Of a stretch of 64,000 nt of DNA, positions 10,310 to 18,618 are shown in pieces. Numbering within the stretch: position 1 is the first letter of the stretch; every line of letters starts with the position of its first letter. The stretch comes from Streptomyces tropicalis. Its GTDB lineage: Bacteria; Actinomycetota; Actinomycetes; Streptomycetales; Streptomycetaceae. The notes beneath the pieces were generated by a model. It did no database searches, was not told the DNA's origin, and worked only from the letters and a program-made list of their open reading frames with translations. The stretch is taken from positions 1 to 64,000 of the forward strand of contig NZ_JARJBB010000009.1 of NCBI RefSeq assembly GCF_029269835.1. Reading direction: 5' to 3'. The translations under genes and the position numbers were made by a program.

Positions 10310-11343
10310 AAGGCGGCTCCGAAGGTGAGTGGCAGGTTGTCGATCAGCCGGGTCGTGCCGACCCGGGCGGCGACGGCGAGGACGGCCTCGCCGGTGAAGT
10401 CGTCGCCGATCTCGGTGAAGTCGGAGGGGTCGACGAGGGCCAGGTAGTCCAGTTCGAGCGGCGGGTCCAGGCGGGCGGCCTCCTCCAGGACCAGGCGGGA
10501 GGCCGCACGGACGGCGGCGGGGCCGCAGGCGGCGGGGCGCCGGGCGTCCCCCTCGGGGTCGGCGGCGGACGCCGGGAGGGACTTGGCGACGGCCGCGGCG
10601 TCGGCGGCCGCACGGGACTCGCCGAGGGCGCTGAGGGCCTCGGCACGGGCGCGCGTGGAGGGCACCTCCCGGGCCCGGGCGCGCAGCGCCTCCTGGGCGG
10701 CGTGCCGGTCGCGGCCCGCGAAGAGGGCCTGGGACAGGGCCAGCGCGGTGGCCCGCTCGGCCGGGGAGAGGTAGCGGTTGCGGCTGGACAGGGCCAGCCC
10801 GTCGTCCTCGCGCGCGGTGGGCACGCCGACGATCTCCACGCCGAAGTTCAGATCGCGCACCATGCGGCGGATCAGGGCGAGCTGCTGGGCGTCCTTCTGG
10901 CCGTACAGCGCGACGTCGGGGCGGGTGAGGTGCAGCAGCTTGGCGACGACGGTGAGCATGCCGTCGAAGTGGCCCGGGCGCACCGAGCCCTCCAGACGGG
11001 CGCCCATGGGGCCCGCGCTGATGCGGACCTGCGGCTCGCCGCCGGGGTAGACCTCCTCCACGGCGGGGGCGAACACCGCGTCGGCGCCCGCCTTCCCGGC
11101 GATCTCGAGGTCGGCGTCCAGGGTCCGGGGGTAGCGGTCGAGGTCCTCGCCGGCGCCGAACTGCAGCGGGTTCACGAAGACCGTGACGACGACCTCCCCG
11201 CCGGGGCCGGCGATGCTCCGGGCGGCGCGGATCAGGGAGGCGTGGCCGTCGTGCAGGGCGCCCATGGTCATGACGACCGCACGGCGGCCCGCGCGCACGC
11301 GGGCGTGCAGCTCGTCGGCGGTGCGCAGCAGGGCTGTGGTCAT
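10306..11343 (-). CDS. panC: Pantothenate synthetase PanC
   Basis: This 345-residue ligase joins pantoate and beta-alanine using ATP. Signatures include [68 protein letters not shown] and the C-terminal LDYLALVDP. PanC usually has 280-310 residues; here an Ala/Arg-rich segment at about residues 240-285 ([17 protein letters not shown] and following) accounts for the excess. It overlaps the upstream DUF2520 gene by ATGA. No panB or panD is present in the window. Confidence 0.95.
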   Translation of the reverse strand: MTTALLRTADELHARVRAGRRAVVMTMGALHDGHASLIRAARSIAGPGGEVVVTVFVNPLQFGAGEDLDRYPRTLDADLEIAGKAGADAVFAPAVEEVYPGGEPQVRISAGPMGARLEGSVRPGHFDGMLTVVAKLLHLTRPDVALYGQKDAQQLALIRRMVRDLNFGVEIVGVPTAREDDGLALSSRNRYLSPAERATALALSQALFAGRDRHAAQEALRARAREVPSTRARAEALSALGESRAAADAAAVAKSLPASAADPEGDARRPAACGPAAVRAASRLVLEEAARLDPPLELDYLALVDPSDFTEIGDDFTGEAVLAVAARVGTTRLIDNLPLTFGAAL

Positions 11344-12269
11344 CGGGCGTTCCCTTCCGTCCCGTCGGTTCCCCCGGCGAGGACGCCCAGCAGGTCCTCG
11401 GCCAGCTCCGGCTTGAGCAGGCCGTGGGCGAGCGCGCGGTCGGCGGTGGCGCGGGCCATCGCCAGATAGCCGGAGACGGTCTGCGGCGCATGCCGGCGCA
11501 GCTCGGCGATGTGGACGGCGACGGTGCCCGCGTCCCCGCGCGCGACGGGCCCGGTGAGCGCCGCGTCGCCGGAGCGCAGCGCGTTGTCCAGGGCGGCGCC
11601 GAGCAGCGGGCCGAGCATCCGGTCGGGTGCCGTGACACCGGCCTCGCGCAGCAGGTCCATGGACTGGGCGACCAGGGTGACCAGGTGGTTGGCGCCGAGT
11701 GCGAGGGCCGCGTGGTAGAGCGGGCGCCTCTCCTCGGCGACCCACTCCGGCTCGCCGCCCATCTCGATCACGAGGGCCTCCGCGGCCAGCCGCAGCTCCT
11801 CGGGGGCGGTGACGCCGAAGGAGCATCCGGCCAGCCGCTGCACGTCCACGGGGGTGCCGGTGAAGGTCATCGCGGGGTGCAGGGCCAGCGGCAGCGCGCC
11901 CGCGCGCAGGGCCGGGTCGAGCACCCGGGCGCCGTACCGCCCGGAGGTGTGCACGAGGAGCTGGCCGGGGCGCACGGCGCCGGTGTCGGCGAGGCCCGCG
12001 ACGAGGCCGGGCAGGGTGTCGTCGGGCACGGTCAGCAGCACCAGGTCGGCCCGCCCCAGCACCTCGGCGGGTGCCACCAGCGGCACGCCGGGGAGCATCA
12101 GCTCGGCCCGGCGGCGGGACGTCTCGGACACCCCGGAGACGGCGACGGGGCGGTGCCCGGCGAGTTGCAGGGACGCGGCGAGCGCGGGGCCCACCCGGCC
12201 CGCGCCGACGACACCGACGGTGAGCCGCGCGGGGCGCTCGCTGGGGTCTGGCTGTTGGCTTGTACTCAC
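11340..12269 (-). CDS. Rossmann-fold DUF2520 protein, putative pantothenate-pathway oxidoreductase
   Basis: This 309-residue protein has an N-terminal NAD(P)-binding fold ([19 protein letters not shown]) and a C-terminal helical DUF2520 domain ([18 protein letters not shown]) like 6-phosphogluconate dehydrogenase-type reductases. It opens the operon and is coupled to panC, as its mycobacterial counterpart is. A ketopantoate reductase role would fit that position because panE is not in the window, but that is inference. The start is GTG at 12267-12269 after a GGGAGG stretch 11 bases upstream. An AT-rich patch with TAACAT at 12324-12329 is a possible -10. Confidence 0.8.
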   Translation of the reverse strand: MSTSQQPDPSERPARLTVGVVGAGRVGPALAASLQLAGHRPVAVSGVSETSRRRAELMLPGVPLVAPAEVLGRADLVLLTVPDDTLPGLVAGLADTGAVRPGQLLVHTSGRYGARVLDPALRAGALPLALHPAMTFTGTPVDVQRLAGCSFGVTAPEELRLAAEALVIEMGGEPEWVAEERRPLYHAALALGANHLVTLVAQSMDLLREAGVTAPDRMLGPLLGAALDNALRSGDAALTGPVARGDAGTVAVHIAELRRHAPQTVSGYLAMARATADRALAHGLLKPELAEDLLGVLAGGTDGTEGNAR

Positions 12270-12431
12270 GCGACGAGTGCCCTCCCGTTCCAGTCCGCTC
12301 GGGGTACCGGACGATTTCTCGTCATGTTAACGCGATTGGTTCGGGGGGCGTCCGGTCGTCCACAGGCTGGGGGTTCCCGCGGGGCCCGGCCGAGGGCCCT
12401 CGCTGTCGGTGGCGGGGTGCACCATGTGGGC

Positions 12432-13538
12432 ATGAGCGTGCGCATCGACATCGGGGGGCTGCGGCCGGAGCAGGTCACCGCGGTGCCCTCCGCGCTGGCC
12501 GAGCTGGGCATGGCGCTGCACGCGCTGTCCGAGCCGGGCCACCACTTCGGCCTGCGGGACTGGGCGGCGGGGGTGACCGCCCGGCTGGACCCGCACCTGG
12601 CCGACCGGATGTGCGAGGCCGACTTCCTGTGGCGGACGACGTTCTCCGACCTGTTCCTGCCCTGCGCGGGCCTGCCGGGCGACGGCACCCTCCCCGGCCG
12701 GACCCTCGCCGGGGACCTGGACCTGCTGGACGAGCTGTCCGACGAGCAGTTCGTGGACGCGGCGCTGGAGTTCACCTGCGCCCAGGCCTACGGCTCTCCC
12801 GGCCCGGGCCCGCTCGCCGACGCCGGGCTGCGCCGCCGCGCCCTGGAGCTGGCCGCCGCCCGGGGCCCGCAGCAGGTGCGTTTCAGCGAGCGGCTGCTGG
12901 CCGATCCGCCGCGGATCCGGGCCTGGCTGCGGCAGTTCCTGGAGGACTGCGACGAGGTGTTCTTCGCCCAGACCTGGTCGCGGGTGGGGCAGGGGCTCGC
13001 GGCGGACGCCCGCCACAAGACGGAGCTGCTGCGCCGCAAGGGCCTGGCCGAGGCGCTGGGCGCGGTCTCCCCGGCGGTGGCGCTGGACGAGGCCGCCGCG
13101 CGGATCACCGTGGACAAGCTCGGCGCGGGCCGCACCGCCACCGCGGACCGCGGGCTGCTGCTGGTCCCGACGAGCCTGGGCTGGCCGCACCTGATGGTGC
13201 TGCACCGGTACGGCTGGCGGCCGGTACTGCACTACCCGGTCCGGTCCCCGGAGCTCGCCGCGCCGCCCTCGGTGGAGCAGCTGGCGCTGCGGATGACGGC
13301 GCTGTCGCACCCGGTGCGGATGCGGCTGTGCCGCAGTCTGGCCCGCAGCGCGTGCACCACCGGCGAGCTGGCCCGGGGCCAGGGCATGACGGCACCGGAG
13401 ATATCCCGGCACCTGGCGGTGCTGAAGAAGGCCGGCCTGCTCACCACCCGCCGCCGCGGACGCTACGTCCTGCACCAGCTGGACGCCACGGCGGTGGCGC
13501 GGCTGGGCAGCGACTTCCTGGAGGGCATCCTCCGCTAG
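12432..13538 (+). CDS. ArsR-type regulator with DUF5937 domain
   Basis: This 368-residue protein combines a large N-terminal domain (DUF5937 type, about residues 1-275, starting MSVRIDIGGLRPEQVT) with a C-terminal winged helix. The HTH is clear: LALRMTALSHPVRMRLCRSL, TTGELARGQGMTAPEISRHLAVLKKAGLLTTRRRGRYVLHQL. No metal-binding cysteine motif of classical ArsR sensors is seen, so the N-terminal domain probably senses something else. It diverges from the cofactor operon across 162 bases and could regulate it, but nothing in the sequence proves this. The stop codon lies inside a small palindrome at 13529-13544. Confidence 0.85.
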   Translation: MSVRIDIGGLRPEQVTAVPSALAELGMALHALSEPGHHFGLRDWAAGVTARLDPHLADRMCEADFLWRTTFSDLFLPCAGLPGDGTLPGRTLAGDLDLLDELSDEQFVDAALEFTCAQAYGSPGPGPLADAGLRRRALELAAARGPQQVRFSERLLADPPRIRAWLRQFLEDCDEVFFAQTWSRVGQGLAADARHKTELLRRKGLAEALGAVSPAVALDEAAARITVDKLGAGRTATADRGLLLVPTSLGWPHLMVLHRYGWRPVLHYPVRSPELAAPPSVEQLALRMTALSHPVRMRLCRSLARSACTTGELARGQGMTAPEISRHLAVLKKAGLLTTRRRGRYVLHQLDATAVARLGSDFLEGILR

Positions 13539-13592
13539 CGGAGGCGGGGGGAGCCGCCGGCGGAGGCGGGGCGGGGCCCCGGGAAGGGGCGG

Positions 13593-14264
13593 TCAGCCGT
13601 GTCCGCCGGCGCGGACCAGTCCCGTCTCGTACGCCAGGACCACCACCTGCACCCGGTCGCGCAGGCCGAGCTTGGTCAGGATGCGGCCCACGTGGGTCTT
13701 CACGGTCGCCTCGGAGAGCACGAGCCGGGCCGCGATCTCGCCGTTCGACAGTCCGTGCGCGACGAGCACCATGACCTCCCGCTCGCGGTCGGTGAGCCGC
13801 TCCAGCTCCTTGTGCCGGGGCTGCTGCGGACCGGCGGGCAGCATCGGCGCGAACCGGTCGAGCAGGCGGCGGGTGGTGGAGGGGGCGACGACGGCGTCGC
13901 CGCTGTGCACGGCGCGGATGGCGGCGAGCAGGTCGCCGGGCGGCACGTCCTTGAGCATGAAGCCGGAGGCGCCGGCCTTCAGTCCGGAGAAGGCGTACTC
14001 GTCGAGGTCGAAGGTGGTCAGGATGAGCACCTTCGGCGGGTCGGCCTCCGCGCAGACGCGGCGGGTGGTCTCCACGCCGTCCAGCTTCGGCATGCGCACG
14101 TCCATCAGGATCACGTCGACCTCGGTGGTGCGCAGCGCCTGCAGGGCCTCGACCCCGTCGCCCGCCTCGGCGACGACCTCCATGTCCGGCTGGGCGGCGA
14201 GCACCATCCGGAACCCGGTGCGCAGCAGCATCTGGTCGTCGACGAGCATCACGCGGATCGTCAT
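13593..14264 (-). CDS. NarL/FixJ-family response regulator
   Basis: This 223-residue protein has a receiver domain (VMLVDDQMLLRTGFRMVL; phospho-acceptor Asp in V-I-L-M-D-V-R-M-P; K in F-M-L-K-D) and a LuxR-type HTH (LTDREREVMVLVAHGLSNGE, IAARLVLSEATVKTHVGRIL). It is the partner of the kinase 85 bases upstream. The ATG at 14262-14264 is chosen for its AGAGGA site and because MTIRVMLVDDQ is the usual family start. The signal and targets cannot be read from the sequence. Confidence 0.93.
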   Translation of the reverse strand: MTIRVMLVDDQMLLRTGFRMVLAAQPDMEVVAEAGDGVEALQALRTTEVDVILMDVRMPKLDGVETTRRVCAEADPPKVLILTTFDLDEYAFSGLKAGASGFMLKDVPPGDLLAAIRAVHSGDAVVAPSTTRRLLDRFAPMLPAGPQQPRHKELERLTDREREVMVLVAHGLSNGEIAARLVLSEATVKTHVGRILTKLGLRDRVQVVVLAYETGLVRAGGHG

Positions 14265-14349
14265 CGGTCCTCTTCCGTGGTCTTCAAGGTCCAGCACGGC
14301 CGCCGCCGCGTAGGAGGGACGGGTCCCCGGCGCGGGGCCGGGCAGGGGG

Positions 14350-15555
14350 TCAGTGCGCCGGTTTGAGCGGCAGCAGGGCGCTGATGCGGAATCCTCCGCC
14401 GGGGCGCGGGCCGGCGTCCAGGGTGCCGCCGACCATGCCGATCCGCTCGCGCATGCCGATCAGGCCGTGGCCCCGGCCGTCGGCGCCGCCCTCCTCGTAC
14501 AGCTCGTGCGGGGCGCCCTTGCCGTCGTCCTCCACGAGCAGGCCGAGCCCGTCGTCGAAGTAGACCAGCCGCACGCTCGCACCCGCGTTCGGGCCGCCGT
14601 GCTTGCGGGTGTTGGTGAGCGCCTCCTGCACGATGCGGTAGGCGGTGAGCTCCACCCCGCTGGGCAGGGGCCGCGGGGTGCCCTCGACACGGAAGTCGAC
14701 GGGCAGCCCGGAGCCGCGGCACTGCTCCACGAGGTCCTCGATCTGCTCGACGTCGGGCTGCGGCACGTACTCTCCGCCCTCCTGGTGCTCGCCGGTGCGC
14801 AGCACGCCCAGCAGGCGGCGCATCTCGGCGAGGGCCTGGCGGCCGGTGGAGGAGATGGTCTCCAGGGCCTTCTTGGCCTGCTCGGGCGCCGCGTCGAGGA
14901 CGTAGGCGGCGCCGTCGGCCTGCACCACCATCACCGAGACGTTGTGCGCGACGACGTCGTGCAGCTCGCGGGCGATGCGGGCGCGCTCGGCGGCGACCGC
15001 CACCTTGGACTGCGCCTCGCGCTCCTTCTCGAGCCGGGCGGCGCGCTCCTCCAGCTGTGCGAAGTACGCCCGCCGGGTGCGCATGGAGTCGCCGAGCACC
15101 CACGCCAGCGCGAACGGCACCGTCTGGAAGACGGCTATCGCGATGTCGCCCCCGACGCCCGAGTGCTGCTGCGGCCAGCGCACCTGGGCCAGCGCGGCCG
15201 CGCACAGGCCGCCGACCAGCGCGAACCGGGAGGCCCAGCGGGCACCGACCGCGGCGACCGTGTAGATGATCACCAGCATGGCGAAGTTGGCGACCGTGGT
15301 CTCGATGTTGAGGACGAGCTGCGCCACGCCCGTCGCCGCCGCCAGCACCAGCATCTTCTCGGGCAGCCGGCGCCGCAGCGCGACGACCACGGCGAGCACC
15401 GCGGAGACGGCCATCGCCCCGGCGAACGACCCGTGGCGGTCCGGCGCCCCGTTGATGTTCGACACACTCACGCCGGAGATCCCGAACAGGAAGAGGGCCC
15501 AGAAGCCGTCGACCCACATCGGGTGTCTGCGGAGGAAGTCATAGAGGCGCTGCAC
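14350..15555 (-). CDS. Membrane sensor histidine kinase (HisKA_3)
   Basis: This 401-residue kinase has four to six membrane helices in residues 15-155 with very short loops, so its signal is probably sensed in the membrane. A coiled stretch (AQLEERAARLEKEREAQ) leads into the dimerisation/phosphoacceptor helix ARELHDVVAHNVSVMVVQAD with His as phospho-site. The ATPase domain has EALTNTRKHG, LLVEDDGKG and GHGLIGMRERI. The GTG start has TACTCT seven bases upstream and no ribosome site, so a leaderless mRNA is likely. The regulator gene follows on the same strand. Confidence 0.92.
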   Translation of the reverse strand: MQRLYDFLRRHPMWVDGFWALFLFGISGVSVSNINGAPDRHGSFAGAMAVSAVLAVVVALRRRLPEKMLVLAAATGVAQLVLNIETTVANFAMLVIIYTVAAVGARWASRFALVGGLCAAALAQVRWPQQHSGVGGDIAIAVFQTVPFALAWVLGDSMRTRRAYFAQLEERAARLEKEREAQSKVAVAAERARIARELHDVVAHNVSVMVVQADGAAYVLDAAPEQAKKALETISSTGRQALAEMRRLLGVLRTGEHQEGGEYVPQPDVEQIEDLVEQCRGSGLPVDFRVEGTPRPLPSGVELTAYRIVQEALTNTRKHGGPNAGASVRLVYFDDGLGLLVEDDGKGAPHELYEEGGADGRGHGLIGMRERIGMVGGTLDAGPRPGGGFRISALLPLKPAH

Positions 15556-15684
15556 GTAACCCAGAGTAGGGAAGCGCCGGGTGCCCGGGGGTCAACCGGA
15601 GGGCCGATCCGGGCCCGCTTCCCGTACTCCCCAAGGTGGAGGCTGTGATCACCTGTACGGCTGGCCCGCCTCTAGTCTGGCCCG

Positions 15685-16707
15685 ATGGCGATGCACACCC
15701 CGGACACCCCGGACGTCCCGGACACCGAGTGGCGGAGCTGGGAGGAGGCCGCGCGGGCGGCGCTCTACGGACCGGACGGCTTCTACCGGCGCCCCGAGGG
15801 CCCGGCCGGGCACTTCCGTACCTCCGTGCACGCCTCCCCGCTCTTCGCGGCGGCCGTGGCCCGGTTGCTGTGCCGGATCGACGACGCGCTCGGCCGCCCC
15901 GGCGCGCTGGACTTCGTGGACATGGCGGCCGGGCGCGGCGAGCTGGCGGCGGGCGTGCTCGGCGCGCTCCCCTCGGACGTGGCGGCACGCGCGCGCGTGC
16001 GGTGCGTCGAGCTCGCCGACCGACCGGCGGGTCTCGACCCGCGCATCGCCTGGTCCGCGCGGCCGCCGGAGGAGGTCACCGGGCTGCTGTTCGCCAACGA
16101 GTGGCTGGACAACGTGCCGGTGGAGGTGGCGGAGGTGGACGCCGCGGGCGTGGCCCGGCGGGTCCTCGTCCGGCACGACGGCGCCGAGCGCCTCGGGGAG
16201 CCGGTCGACGGCGCACGGGCGCGCTGGCTGGCACGGTGGTGGCCGCTGCCGTCCGAGCCCGGCGCACGCGCGGAGATCGGACTGCCCCGCGACACCGCCT
16301 GGGCGGACACGGTCGCCCGGATGCGCCGGGGAGTGGCCGTCGCGGCCGACTACGCCCACACCGCCGGCGCCCGGCCGCCCTTCGGGACGCTCACCGGCTT
16401 CCGCCAGGGGCGGCAGACGGCGCCCGTGCCGGACGGGTCGTGCGACCTGACGGCGCACGTGGCGCTCGACGCGTGTGCCGCGGCCGCGCCGTCCGGCGGG
16501 CGGCTGCTGTCCCAGCGCGAGGCCCTGCGTGCCCTCGGCGTCAGCGGCGCACGCCCCGCGGCGGCACTGGCCGCCACCGACCCGGCCGGGTACGTCCGCG
16601 CCCTCGCGCGCGCGGGCGAGGCGGCCGAGCTGACCGCGCCCGGCGGCCTCGGCGACTTCGGCTGGCTGGTCCAGCCCGTGGGCACGGCCGACCCCTTCGG
16701 CGGCTGA
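15685..16707 (+). CDS. MidA/NDUFAF7-like SAM-dependent methyltransferase
   Basis: This 340-residue protein resembles the MidA/NDUFAF7 (COG1565) methyltransferases. It opens with the typical W-x-x-A-x-x-x-A-L-Y-G-P-x-G-F-Y block, has the SAM loop [17 protein letters not shown], then [21 protein letters not shown] and [17 protein letters not shown]. In mitochondria NDUFAF7 methylates an arginine of the 49-kDa complex I subunit (NDUFS2). The next gene, converging on this one after 57 bases, encodes that subunit's homologue NuoD. TAGTCT lies six bases before the ATG, a leaderless pattern. Confidence 0.85.
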   Translation: MAMHTPDTPDVPDTEWRSWEEAARAALYGPDGFYRRPEGPAGHFRTSVHASPLFAAAVARLLCRIDDALGRPGALDFVDMAAGRGELAAGVLGALPSDVAARARVRCVELADRPAGLDPRIAWSARPPEEVTGLLFANEWLDNVPVEVAEVDAAGVARRVLVRHDGAERLGEPVDGARARWLARWWPLPSEPGARAEIGLPRDTAWADTVARMRRGVAVAADYAHTAGARPPFGTLTGFRQGRQTAPVPDGSCDLTAHVALDACAAAAPSGGRLLSQREALRALGVSGARPAAALAATDPAGYVRALARAGEAAELTAPGGLGDFGWLVQPVGTADPFGG

Positions 16708-16764
16708 CCCCGGCGGCCGCCCGCGCGGGGCTGCTCGCGCAAGGCCGCGCAGGCCCGCGCGGGG

Positions 16765-17916
16765 CTACTTGTCGATGTCGCCGACCACGAAGAACATCGA
16801 GCCCAGGATCGCCACCATGTCCGCGACCAGCGTCCCCGGCAGCAGCTCGGTCAGGGCCTGGATGTTGTTGTACGACGCCGAGCGCAGCTTCAGCCGGTAC
16901 GGGGTCTTCTCGCCCTTGCTCACCAGGTAGTAGCCGTTGATGCCGAGGGGGTTCTCGGTCCACGCGTAGGTGTGCCCCTCGGGGGCCTTGAGGACCTTCG
17001 GCAGCCGCTGGTTGACGGGGCCGGGCGGCAGACCGGCGAGGCGGTCCAGGCAGGCGTCGGCGAGGTCGAGCGCGTTGTGGGTCTGCTCCAGCAGGCACTC
17101 GAAGCGGGCCAGGCAGTCGCCCTCGCCGCGGGTGACCACCTTCAGGGTGTCCTGGAGCTGCCCGTAGGCGAGGTAGGGCTCGTCGCGCCGCAGGTCGAAG
17201 TCGACGCCCGAGCCGCGGGCGATCGGCCCGCTCACGCCGTAGGCGTGCACCGCCCCGGGCGCGAGCACGCCCACGCCCCGGGTGCGGCCGCGGAAGATCT
17301 CGTTGCCGAGCACCAGGTCGTCGAAGACGTCCATGCGCGAGCGGACCGCGGCGACGGCGGCACGCGCGCGCGTGCTCCACCCGGCCGGCAGGTCCTCCTT
17401 GAGGCCGCCGACGCGGTTGAACATGTAGTGCATCCGGCCGCCGGAGACCTCCTCCATCACGTTCTGGAGGACCTCGCGCTCGCGGAACGCGTAGAAGACC
17501 GGGGTGATCCCGCCGAGCTCCAGCGGGTAGCTGCCGAGGAACATCAGGTGGTTGAGCACCCGGTTCAGCTCGGCGAGCAGCGTGCGCGTCCACACCGCGC
17601 GCTCCGGCACCTCCATGCCGAGCATGCGCTCGACCGCGAGGACCACGCCCAGCTCGTTGGAGAAGGCCGACAGCCAGTCGTGGCGGTTGGCGAGCATGAC
17701 GATCTGGCGGTAGTCGCGCGCCTCGAACAGCTTCTCCGCACCGCGGTGCATGTAGCCGATCACCGGCTCCGCATGCCGGATGCGCTCGCCGTCCAGCACG
17801 AGCTTCAGCCGCAGCACGCCGTGCGTGGAGGGGTGCTGCGGGCCGATGTTGAGCACCATGTCGGTGCTCTCCGCGGCGCCGCCGATCCCGACCGTGGTCT
17901 CCGTCGTAGGAGTCAT
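16765..17916 (-). CDS. nuoD2: Orphan NuoD (49-kDa) subunit of complex I
   Basis: This 383-residue protein is NADH-quinone oxidoreductase subunit D, standing alone without the rest of a nuo operon. Signatures are [17 protein letters not shown] near residue 20, [45 protein letters not shown] and the conserved C-terminal F-F-V-V-G-D-I-D-K. The quinone-site His region (Q-H-P-S-T-H-G) is intact. It is somewhat shorter than operon-encoded NuoD. Streptomyces are known to carry such a second copy (NuoD2). The ATG follows GGGAGA ten bases upstream. Confidence 0.93.
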   Translation of the reverse strand: MTPTTETTVGIGGAAESTDMVLNIGPQHPSTHGVLRLKLVLDGERIRHAEPVIGYMHRGAEKLFEARDYRQIVMLANRHDWLSAFSNELGVVLAVERMLGMEVPERAVWTRTLLAELNRVLNHLMFLGSYPLELGGITPVFYAFREREVLQNVMEEVSGGRMHYMFNRVGGLKEDLPAGWSTRARAAVAAVRSRMDVFDDLVLGNEIFRGRTRGVGVLAPGAVHAYGVSGPIARGSGVDFDLRRDEPYLAYGQLQDTLKVVTRGEGDCLARFECLLEQTHNALDLADACLDRLAGLPPGPVNQRLPKVLKAPEGHTYAWTENPLGINGYYLVSKGEKTPYRLKLRSASYNNIQALTELLPGTLVADMVAILGSMFFVVGDIDK

Positions 17917-17944
17917 GGGGACAGTCTCCCCCACGTACGCCGGC

Positions 17945-18530
17945 CCCGTGGAGACGGGGAGCGGGGAGGGAGGACGCGGGGGCGTCGAGCGGGGGCTGCT
18001 GGACCGCGCCCACGGGACGGTGCCGCCGGAGCGGGTGCAGGCGGTGCGGATCGTGGAACCGCCGACGCGGCGGCCGGGGTGGGGGCGGGTCGAGCCGGAC
18101 GCCGCCGGGTCGTCCGGCACCGTGCTCCTGCCGGTTGCTCCGCGCACGGGCGCCGCGGAGGTCGTCGCCCGGGTGCTGCCGGGAGTGCGCGTGCCGGAGG
18201 CGGACCCGGGAGCGCGCCCGCCGCGACGCGCCCGGTGGTGCGTGCCGGTGTGGTGGCGGGGCCATGGACTCGTCGTCACGGACGCGGTGTTCGCCGCGCG
18301 GTACGGCCCGGTGCCGCGGCGGCTCGCGCTGGTGCCGCACGCCCGGGTGCGCCGCGCCCGGCTGGTCCAGGGGCCTGGCAGCGCCGGTGGGGCGTCGCCG
18401 ACGTGCGGGGGGACCGGGGGCGGGCAGGACGGTCACGGCGCGGCTGCGGGGCGCGCGGGAGGCGGCCGCGCTGCTGCGGACCCGGGCCGAACGCTCGAGG
18501 AGGGGGCGGAGGGACGCCCGGCCGGACGGC
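17945..18530 (+). pseudogene. Decayed PH-domain (YdbT-like) membrane protein gene
   Basis: From about 17993 to 18373 one frame reads as the C-terminal part of a bPH2 (YdbT-type) protein: [65 protein letters not shown]. The continuation [11 protein letters not shown] is in the next frame from about 18375. A further shift near 18410-18425 is needed for [18 protein letters not shown]. The N-terminal half, with its membrane segments, is missing; the remnant begins just outside the nuoD start. Two frameshifts plus a missing 5' half argue for a true pseudogene rather than one sequencing error. Confidence 0.65.
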
Positions 18531-18538
18531 CCGAACAC

Positions 18539-18572
18539 GACGGGCGCGGTGCCTCACGGCACCGCGCCCGTC
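18539..18572 (-). terminator. Strong hairpin terminator, 15-bp stem
   Basis: A perfect stem pairs 18539-18553 with 18558-18572 around a TCAC loop. It lies 46 bases past the stop of the coiled-coil gene at 18619 and could also end transcripts from the pseudogene side. Confidence 0.75.
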
Positions 18573-18618
18573 CTGCGTTCCCTCGTCCACCGGCGGCCCC
18601 GCCGTCCACGGCCGCCCG

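Noticed and set aside
6389-10447. 1352-codon plus-strand frame over the NAD/CoA operon
   Set aside because: Antisense shadow of coaX, nadC and nadB, which are unmistakable on the other strand.
8588-11638. Extended nadB frame of 1016 codons
   Set aside because: The first 440 codons are a shadow of panC and the DUF2520 gene; the GTG at 10307-10309 overlapping the panC stop begins the true NadB.
13529-13544. Palindrome CCTCCGC-TA-GCGGAGG at the stop of the ArsR-type gene as a terminator
   Set aside because: Only seven base pairs with a two-base loop and it includes the stop codon; too weak to call.
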